A stretch of DNA of 6,363 nucleotides from Spirochaetia bacterium (GTDB lineage: Bacteria; Spirochaetota; Spirochaetia; Treponematales; Rectinemataceae), in contig JAJTBL010000114.1 of the NCBI GenBank assembly GCA_021286925.1, forward strand, positions 1 to 6,363, read 5' to 3'. This document shows, in pieces, positions 5,461-6,363 of this stretch. How positions within the stretch are numbered: position 1 is the stretch's first letter; each line of letters starts with the position of its first letter. Below the pieces are notes generated by a model. The model did no database searches. It was not told the DNA's origin and saw only the letters and a program-made list of their open reading frames with translations. Both the position numbers and the translations under genes were made by a program.

Positions 5461-6363
5461 TTTCTCGGATTTCCCGGCCAACGCCATGGATGTTGCGAAA
5501 TTTGGAAGCAAGCCGTATCTGGTCCCGCTCGTGACCGAGTGGCAGGTTCTGTATTATCGCAAGGACCTGTTCAAGAAAGCAGGGCTGGCAGTGCCGACAA
5601 CTTTTGAAGAACTCGAGAAAGCCGCCAAAGCGCTGAACGCAGGCGGCATCGCAGGTTTTGCGTCGCGAGGCAAGGGTGCCGCAGCGGTTACCCAGCTTTC
5701 ATCCTATATCTACAACTTTGGCGGCCTTTATCTGGACAAGGGGAAGGCTGTCTTTGACAGCAAGCAGGCGCTCGACGCGATTCGTTTCTATGGCAAAATG
5801 CTCGCCAATTACGGCCCTGCCGGTGTAACCAGTATGTCATGGGAAAACATTATGCCGCTCTTCCAGGCTGGAAAACTGGCGATGTGGACCGATGCCTCAG
5901 TGTTCTACGGCCAGATTGTCGACCCGACCAAGAGCCAGGTGGCTGCTGAGGATGTTGGTATCGCCAACCTTCCGGCCGGCCCCAATGGAAGCCATCCCTT
6001 TATCGTCGTTTCCTGGGGAATGGCCGTCGCACGGCAGTCCAAGAACAAGGCACTCGCGCTCGATTTCATCAAATGGGCAACCAGCAAGGAATTGGCCAAG
6101 AAAGCTTTGATCAGCAATATCACGATGGCTCGGAATTCAGCATGGGCGGATCCCGAAGTTCGTGCAAAAGTCAATCCTGACCTCATCACGACCCAGGCCT
6201 ATGCCGCGAAGAATGGTTTCCCCTATGACCGACCCTATATGTCAGCGGTCGGCAATGCCCGAGACCTGATCGGCGAAGTCATCATCGAATCCATCAATAC
6301 TGCCGGAACTTCCGCCAAACTGGAACAGCTTGCCAAGCAGAAAGTCCAGGCTGTGAACGAACT
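5441..6363 (+). CDS. C-terminal fragment of the sugar-binding protein, out of frame and cut by the right edge
   Basis: 307 open codons with no stop, beginning EPLPTYDFSDFPANAMDVAKF. Characteristic elements follow: VTEWQVLYYRKDLFKKAG (the lobe-crossing strand of family 1 binding proteins), TTFEELEKAAKAL, FNAGGLYLD-like FGGLYLD, MPLFQAGKLAMWTDA, IANLPAGPNG, and ALDFIKWATSKELAKK near the C-terminus. It lacks its own signal peptide. The first in-frame ATG (5486) has no convincing ribosome site, so an automated caller's start there would be false. Only a few residues are probably lost beyond the edge, given the family's usual 410-430 total. Confidence 0.8.

Larger units (their letters stand above)
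5281..6363 (+). pseudogene. ABC transporter sugar-binding protein (family 1, CUT1-type), disrupted by an out-of-frame internal deletion
   Basis: Together the two frames encode a periplasmic sugar-binding protein feeding an ABC importer. Residues 1-53 are read from ATG 5281: a signal peptide, then the first strand and helix ending YEKATGVKV. That frame stops at 5458-5460. The rest of the protein continues uninterrupted from about 5441 in the +1 frame to the window edge. In family 1 binding proteins such as MalE, some 40-75 residues lie between these parts, carrying the second strand and helix and the IDV/PDV segment before the 'WxEPL' region. Here they are missing, with the join somewhere in 5431-5460. 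A simple frameshift therefore would not restore the gene; the pattern fits a deletion whose length is not a multiple of three, or a misjoined assembly. No stops have accumulated downstream, so the lesion is recent or artefactual. Permease genes would normally follow beyond the right edge. Confidence 0.82.

Overview
The window looks like part of a sugar or sugar-acid utilisation locus from a diderm bacterium of moderately high GC content. The solute-binding protein carries a type I signal peptide with no lipobox cysteine, which suggests release into a periplasm. Gene style (Shine-Dalgarno sites, sigma70-like promoters) is ordinary bacterial. A spirochaete or similar heterotroph is possible, but this is a weak impression and the sequence does not prove it. 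No RNA genes, insertion sequences, CRISPR arrays or phage genes were seen.

Layout. Positions 5107 down to 1 hold five tightly packed minus-strand genes, in transcription order: an RpiR-type (HTH plus SIS) regulator, a full-length decarboxylating 6-phosphogluconate dehydrogenase, a PfkB-family kinase of the 2-keto-3-deoxygluconate kinase type, a zinc-dependent medium-chain sugar/polyol dehydrogenase, and a Gfo/Idh/MocA oxidoreductase cut by the left edge. Gaps are 43, 21, -4 and 32 bp, with no terminator-like hairpin between genes, so one operon is likely. A 173-bp AT-rich divergent region (5108-5280) follows, with a candidate promoter on each strand, an A-tract and a small inverted repeat. 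To its right, on the plus strand, is a family 1 (CUT1-type) sugar-binding protein of an ABC transporter. It is broken: signal peptide and first strand are in one frame, the rest is in another, and about 40-75 residues that the family normally has between them are absent.

How the parts may work together (inference): a sugar or sugar acid imported by the ABC system would be oxidised by the two dehydrogenases. The PfkB kinase would give KDPG (Entner-Doudoroff entry) and 6-phosphogluconate dehydrogenase would give ribulose 5-phosphate (pentose phosphate entry). The RpiR protein would sense a phosphorylated intermediate and act on the shared divergent region. No dehydratase, KDPG aldolase or permease is in the window, so the actual substrate cannot be named.
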